The position numbers and the translations under genes are program-made. DNA of 34,085 nt from Bacteroidales bacterium (GTDB taxonomy: Bacteria; Bacteroidota; Bacteroidia; Bacteroidales; UBA6680), in contig JAFGOQ010000221.1 of assembly GCA_016926405.1 (NCBI GenBank), forward strand, positions 1-34,085, in the 5' to 3' direction. The first letter of the stretch is position 1. Every line of letters begins with the position of its first letter. The notes beneath the pieces are model-generated. The model saw nothing but the letters and a program-made list of their open reading frames with translations. It was not told the DNA's origin and searched no databases. Below, in pieces: positions 31,328 through 34,085 of this stretch.

Positions 31328-32987
31328 AAAACACTCTTTTAAAGGTTTAAAGCGTTTTTTTATAATTACGGTATTACTAATTACAACTTTTGTAATTTAT
31401 TATAAGATAGATGTAAAGATGACTCCACCTCCTTTTGTCAAAACGGAGTTATTGGATATTAAAATAGATAAGGATTCGGCTATCTATAGCTATAATAATA
31501 ATTGGCTATTACAGAATAAGTTTGGTTTATGGGAACTTATGATATCTGGCGATGCCGAGGAACTAGGAGCTATAAATGGAGCTCTTACACAAGAGTTGGC
31601 AGCATATCAGGAAGAGGCTTTTGTTGATAGGCTAAAAGAGATGATTCCTTCGGAATCGTACATTAATTCGCTAAAATATTTTACATCGTGGTTTAATCGC
31701 GATATGGACGAGTATATCCCTCAAGAGTATTTGGTTGAGATATTCGCAGTGTCGCAATACGCTTCACACGATTTCGACTTTATAGGTGATAATTACGACA
31801 GAATTTTAAACTATCATGCTGCCCACGATATTGGTCATGCTCTTCAGAATTTAAATCTTGTTGCTTGTACTGGCTTTGCTGGATGGGATAGCTACTCAGC
31901 CGATTCGTCGCTTATTATTGGACGTAACTTTGATTTTTATGTTGGTGATAAGTTTGCCGAGAATAAAATTGTAGCTTTTTATAAGCCAAAAACGGGTAAT
32001 AATTTTATGCACATTACTTGGGGTGGACTTATCGGTACTGTTTCGGGAATGAATGATAAGGGACTAACAATAACATTAAATTCGGCTAAGAGTAATATTC
32101 CTATGTCGGCTCGCACACCAGTTTCTATTGTGGCTCGAACTATCTTACAATATGCTAGTAATATCGATGAAGCATACACAATTGCAAAATCATACAGAAC
32201 TTTTGTTACCGAGACTTTTTTAATAGGATCGGCTGCCGATGGTAAGGCTATGCTTATTGAGAAAACACCAGATACTACAATGCTTTTCGATTATAAGAAG
32301 GACTATATTGTTGCAACAAATCATCTTCAACATAAAGTTTTTGATAACGATGAGCTTAATATAGAGAACATAAATACAAGTGCATCGAAATATCGTTTTA
32401 ACCGCACCGAACAACTTCTTAACGAGAATAAAAAGCTGAATATTGAAAATGTAGCCAAAATACTGCGCGACAGAAAAGGTATCGATGACCAAAATATTGG
32501 AGTAAGCAACGAGAAGGCTATTAACCAAATGATAGCTCACCACTCTGTAATTTTTAAGCCCGAAGAGTTAAAGGTTTGGGTTTCTACTTCTCCATATCAA
32601 CTTGGCGAGTATGTTATGTACGACCTTAATGTGATGTTCTCTGATACTTTTAATGTGAAAGGTTATAACTCAAATATGCGTCAAACAATTGCTGCCGATA
32701 CTTTTTTGTTAAGTAAGGAGTATTCCGATTTTAAAAAATATAAGAGTTTGCACAAGTATATTTCAGAGTGTTTAAAAAGCAAGGTTAATGCAAATAAGGA
32801 TTCTCTAATAAGTTTCGAAACTCTTAATCCTATGTTCTTCGAAACATGGAAAATACTTGGTGAGTACTACAAGATGGTTGCTAATAACCAGAAGGCTACA
32901 CAATGTTTCAATAAGGCTCTATTATTAGAATTACCACGAACAGTAGATAAAGAGCGAATTGAAGAAGAATTAAATAGTCAAGAATAA
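31320..32987 (+). CDS. Membrane-anchored C45-type Ntn acyltransferase/hydrolase
   Basis: An N-terminal membrane anchor (residues 13-28, FFIITVLLITTFVIYY) places the catalytic part outside the cytoplasm. The core matches peptidase family C45 (acyl-CoA:6-aminopenicillanate acyltransferase type). The candidate nucleophile is Cys183 in VACTGFAGWD, exposed by autocleavage in family members. It is followed by GRNFDF (Arg202, Asn203, Asp205), WGGLIGTVSGMNDKGL and LIGSAADGKAMLIEKTP. A 90-residue helical extension with one TPR-like unit (KMVANNQKATQCFNKALLLE) ends the protein. At 555 residues it is longer than typical C45 enzymes. C45-like genes also occur in flexirubin-type clusters. A role in acyl or amide transfer, or hydrolysis of the exported lipid, is inferred. 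Confidence 0.82.
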   Translation: MAKKHSFKGLKRFFIITVLLITTFVIYYKIDVKMTPPPFVKTELLDIKIDKDSAIYSYNNNWLLQNKFGLWELMISGDAEELGAINGALTQELAAYQEEAFVDRLKEMIPSESYINSLKYFTSWFNRDMDEYIPQEYLVEIFAVSQYASHDFDFIGDNYDRILNYHAAHDIGHALQNLNLVACTGFAGWDSYSADSSLIIGRNFDFYVGDKFAENKIVAFYKPKTGNNFMHITWGGLIGTVSGMNDKGLTITLNSAKSNIPMSARTPVSIVARTILQYASNIDEAYTIAKSYRTFVTETFLIGSAADGKAMLIEKTPDTTMLFDYKKDYIVATNHLQHKVFDNDELNIENINTSASKYRFNRTEQLLNENKKLNIENVAKILRDRKGIDDQNIGVSNEKAINQMIAHHSVIFKPEELKVWVSTSPYQLGEYVMYDLNVMFSDTFNVKGYNSNMRQTIAADTFLLSKEYSDFKKYKSLHKYISECLKSKVNANKDSLISFETLNPMFFETWKILGEYYKMVANNQKATQCFNKALLLELPRTVDKERIEEELNSQE

Positions 32988-33019
32988 TTAAGACAAGATT
33001 AACAAGATTATATGATTGA

Positions 33020-33061
33020 CATGATTGTCTTTTTTTTCACTTGAGAAGAAAGACAATCATG
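33020..33061. terminator. Bidirectional hairpin between convergent genes
   Basis: CATGATTGTCTTT and AAAGACAATCATG pair perfectly, with the T/A-rich part at the loop. The flanks ACAAGATTA and TAATCCTGT extend the symmetry with one mismatch. It sits between the C45 gene and the convergent 329-aa gene and resembles common AT-rich dispersed palindromes of Bacteroidota that end operons; termination is inferred from position. Confidence 0.6.
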
Positions 33062-33080
33062 CTAATCCTGTTCATTTAGA

Positions 33081-34070
33081 TTACTGATTGTAGTACGAAG
33101 ATAGACGTCTACTAAACAGTTTTTTATTTACATCGTTTATCTGATCAACAAATTTACTTATTAGTGCTTCGCGCTGTTTTATATCGTAATTGGTTAGCTT
33201 ATTAAGATCGCTATAAACAATTTTATCTACGCAGTAGCCATATTGATCAAGCGACATTACAACAGCGGCGTTAATATCGTCGAATACAATAACCGACGGT
33301 AATTGCATTGCCGAATAGTTTACGGCTGCTTTAAGTACTGCCAGACCTATATATTCAATTTGTGTTTTCCCTAAATAGTATCCGCCCAATATAAGTCGAA
33401 CAATATCTATTCGAGCCTTCTTTTTAATATCTCTGTCTACTAAAGTTCTGTATTCTTTATCGTTGGTGTTAAGGAAATCGGAGATAAACAGATCTGGAAG
33501 TTTTTTAATATCTCCCAAGTTATCTTCTTTTTTACGAGCTTTATACTCCTTAATAGCAAGTTTTTGTGTTTCTGGAATGTAATATTTCCATTTACGAGTG
33601 CGTTTAAACGACTTAGTCATTGGGTTGGGCTTCCAGTTGCTTTTTGGTCGTTGCAGGTATGGAGCGTCAAGTCGTAAATAGTTTTTCTCCAGAGCAAACA
33701 AGGTACAGTTAATAAAATGACTCCACTCTCCGCTAATGCGCGAATGTACGGCATTCCACAGTGTTCTATTATCAACAGTAAGGTATTCTTTTACATCTTT
33801 CGATGAGTCGAGAACAAACTCCTGACCTTTAATTTTCTCAATAAGCTGATTTTTTAAACTTGCAGGGTAATATGTCTTGTCAAAATTTTCATCCGAAATG
33901 TTTGAGTGATAAAGCTCGTCTACCTTGAAAACGAAATTTTTGTCTTCGTTATTAGTCACACGAATAACAAATTTATCGTCCCAATTCATCGACTTAATAG
34001 GATCGTTTTGTTGCGCTTTTCCTGCAAAGAAACAACTCGCAAGAGTTGTCAGTAAAATCAGTTTCTTCAT
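33081..34070 (-). CDS. Exported 329-aa protein of unknown function
   Basis: The start at 34070 gives a typical signal peptide (MKKLILLTTLASCFFAGKAQ), so the protein is exported. The mature part of about 309 residues is not membrane-spanning. Its middle is basic (TKSFKRTRKWKYYIPE, EYKARKKED). A later stretch (VLKAAVNYSAMQLPSVIVF) is mildly hydrophobic and the end is helical and basic. No lipobox or type IX sorting domain is visible, and I recognise no family. It is convergent with the C45 gene and has only 15 bases of upstream sequence in the window, so its promoter and any operon partner cannot be seen. Confidence 0.65.
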   Translation of the reverse strand: MKKLILLTTLASCFFAGKAQQNDPIKSMNWDDKFVIRVTNNEDKNFVFKVDELYHSNISDENFDKTYYPASLKNQLIEKIKGQEFVLDSSKDVKEYLTVDNRTLWNAVHSRISGEWSHFINCTLFALEKNYLRLDAPYLQRPKSNWKPNPMTKSFKRTRKWKYYIPETQKLAIKEYKARKKEDNLGDIKKLPDLFISDFLNTNDKEYRTLVDRDIKKKARIDIVRLILGGYYLGKTQIEYIGLAVLKAAVNYSAMQLPSVIVFDDINAAVVMSLDQYGYCVDKIVYSDLNKLTNYDIKQREALISKFVDQINDVNKKLFSRRLSSYYNQ

Positions 34071-34085
34071 ATAATAAATACTATC

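Overview
The window is a 34 kb stretch of an AT-rich chromosome from a member of the Bacteroidota, probably class Bacteroidia; I cannot place it more finely. The evidence is several TAnnTTTG-type promoter boxes with very short leaders, a type IX secretion sorting domain (YPNP...GIYTLR...FVKK), BioG as the pimeloyl-ACP esterase, a fused single-chain Fe-S serine dehydratase and a VanZ-like protein. It looks like ordinary chromosome. I found no rRNA, tRNA, CRISPR array or recognisable transposase.

Layout. 1-6.5 kb (+): the 3' end of a GNAT acetyltransferase, a two-TM membrane protein, a 688-aa secreted protein of unknown function, a SLOG-type nucleotide-binding protein overlapping L-serine dehydratase (sdaA), an 89-bp palindromic repeat, a small exported repeat protein and a HAD hydrolase. 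6.5-8.8 kb (-): a PaaK-type adenylate-forming ligase and a 245-aa conserved-looking protein. 8.8-9.96 kb has no convincing gene but is full of structure: a 9-bp hairpin, a 26-bp perfect palindrome, six 41-bp tandem repeats, and an imperfect inverted repeat (8040-8075 / 9523-9565) bracketing the segment. 9.96-11.9 kb (+): a short MutS-family ATPase, then a frameshifted remnant of a T9SS-secreted surface protein with a strong terminator.

12.1-18.0 kb (-) is a complete late biotin operon, transcribed bioB-bioA-bioF-bioG-bioC-bioD: BioC and BioG make pimeloyl-ACP by the methyl-ester disguise route, then BioF, BioA, BioD and BioB build biotin. A 108-aa reading frame precedes bioB. Its stop codon lies inside an intrinsic-terminator hairpin, so this may be a translation-sensed attenuator.

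18.2-22.6 kb (+): a GNAT / RimK-like ATP-grasp fusion, a small protein with an all-acidic C-terminus (a possible substrate), then an MscS channel and a CorA transporter. 22.6-23.5 kb: a cluster of CATACCTATG motifs, a bidirectional terminator and a VanZ-like protein (-).

23.6-33.0 kb (+): hemW followed by a tightly coupled four-gene cluster: GT2 glycosyltransferase-DUF2062; a 1282-residue fusion of MMPL exporter, PlsC acyltransferase and SAM methyltransferase; a CrtI-like FAD oxidoreductase; and a membrane-anchored C45-type Ntn acyltransferase/hydrolase. These functions recall the tailoring and export half of aryl-polyene/flexirubin clusters, but no ketosynthase or other chain-building gene is present. 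This orphan lipid-tailoring module is the best candidate here for an undescribed system. The window ends with a convergent gene for an exported 329-aa protein of unknown function.
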